Shown in pieces: positions 45,441 to 45,458 of a DNA stretch of 45,458 bases (the stretch's first letter is position 1; each line of letters starts with the position of its first letter). The DNA is from Cricetibacter osteomyelitidis (GTDB lineage Bacteria > Pseudomonadota > Gammaproteobacteria > Enterobacterales > Pasteurellaceae). Where the stretch lies: contig NZ_SLYB01000018.1 in NCBI RefSeq assembly GCF_004340985.1, positions 1 to 45,458 of the forward strand, read 5' to 3'. The notes beneath the pieces were generated by a model, which saw only the letters and a program-made list of their open reading frames with translations, ran no database searches and was not told where the DNA came from. The translations under genes were made by a program, and so were the position numbers.

Positions 45441-45458
45441 GAAAATGAATAAAAAACT

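Larger units (their letters stand above)
45152..45458. other. gene-free tail with two terminators and a facing pair of uptake signals
   Basis: No coding frame is supported. It holds a hairpin terminator 123 bases after dxs, a pair of inverted uptake signals and a second, very strong hairpin at the right end that may serve a convergent gene outside the window. The stretch 45190-45311 could encode a small RNA. Confidence 0.55.

Overview
The window looks like a chromosomal segment of a Pasteurellaceae bacterium (Haemophilus, Aggregatibacter, Pasteurella, Avibacterium or a relative). Two observations support this. The 9-base DNA-uptake signal AAGTGCGGT and its complement ACCGCACTT recur throughout, and most genes are low-GC members of gammaproteobacterial housekeeping families arranged much as I recall from Haemophilus influenzae. 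No tRNA, rRNA, CRISPR array or insertion-sequence transposase was recognised. The species cannot be fixed from this sequence alone.

Layout. (1) 1-1860: three minus-strand accessory genes: a coiled-coil lipoprotein, a DUF1643 protein and a small membrane zinc-ribbon protein. (2) 2063-2263: a decayed 5' fragment of valS. (3) 2453-8607: yoaA, tsaB, slp-type lipoprotein, fadD, rnd, the same order as in E. coli. (4) 8676-13680: prfA, RDD membrane protein, a membrane-protein/PrmC fusion, sirB1, kdsA (peptide release and KDO synthesis). (5) 13752-19114: a 2-hydroxyacid dehydrogenase, lolC-lolD-lolE, and a DAHP synthase behind a good TrpR operator. (6) 19236-31216: a 12-kb sulfoquinovose (SQ) catabolic island. 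(7) 31353-35544, minus strand: pgi, alr, dnaB. (8) 35742-40832: EamA-type transporter, sbcB, a 755-base gap holding a large inverted repeat, two tandem ferritins, sodC, yoaH. (9) 40943-45151: argF/arcB-type ornithine carbamoyltransferase, xseB, ispA, dxs, followed by a non-coding tail with two terminators.

The most interesting region is the SQ island. It encodes a complete sulfo-Embden-Meyerhof-Parnas route: sulfoquinovosidase (YihQ), SQ isomerase (YihS), sulfofructose kinase (YihV), sulfofructose-1-phosphate aldolase (YihT) and sulfolactaldehyde reductase (YihU), with a DeoR-family regulator (YihW/CsqR type). The transport parts differ from E. coli. A three-gene TRAP transporter (DctQ, DctM, DctP) and a TauE/SafE-type permease stand where E. 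coli has the MFS-type proteins YihO and YihP, and the mutarotase is a full-length GalM type. The sulfoquinovosidase carries a K-E-R-W-Y set of sulfonate-pocket residues instead of E. coli Q-Q-R-W-Y. Two strong CRP sites precede the two rightward transcription units. The inferred flow is SQ or its glycerol glycoside in through TRAP; SQ to sulfofructose to sulfofructose-1-phosphate to DHAP plus sulfolactaldehyde; DHAP to glycolysis; and dihydroxypropanesulfonate out through the TauE-like permease.

Other points worth a second look: PrmC lacks its own start codon and is read only as the C-terminal half of a 552-residue membrane fusion; the valS fragment has a stop where codon 3 should be Gln; a 30-base inverted repeat (28/30) encloses 513 bases between sbcB and the ferritins; and a TrpR operator precedes the DAHP synthase.
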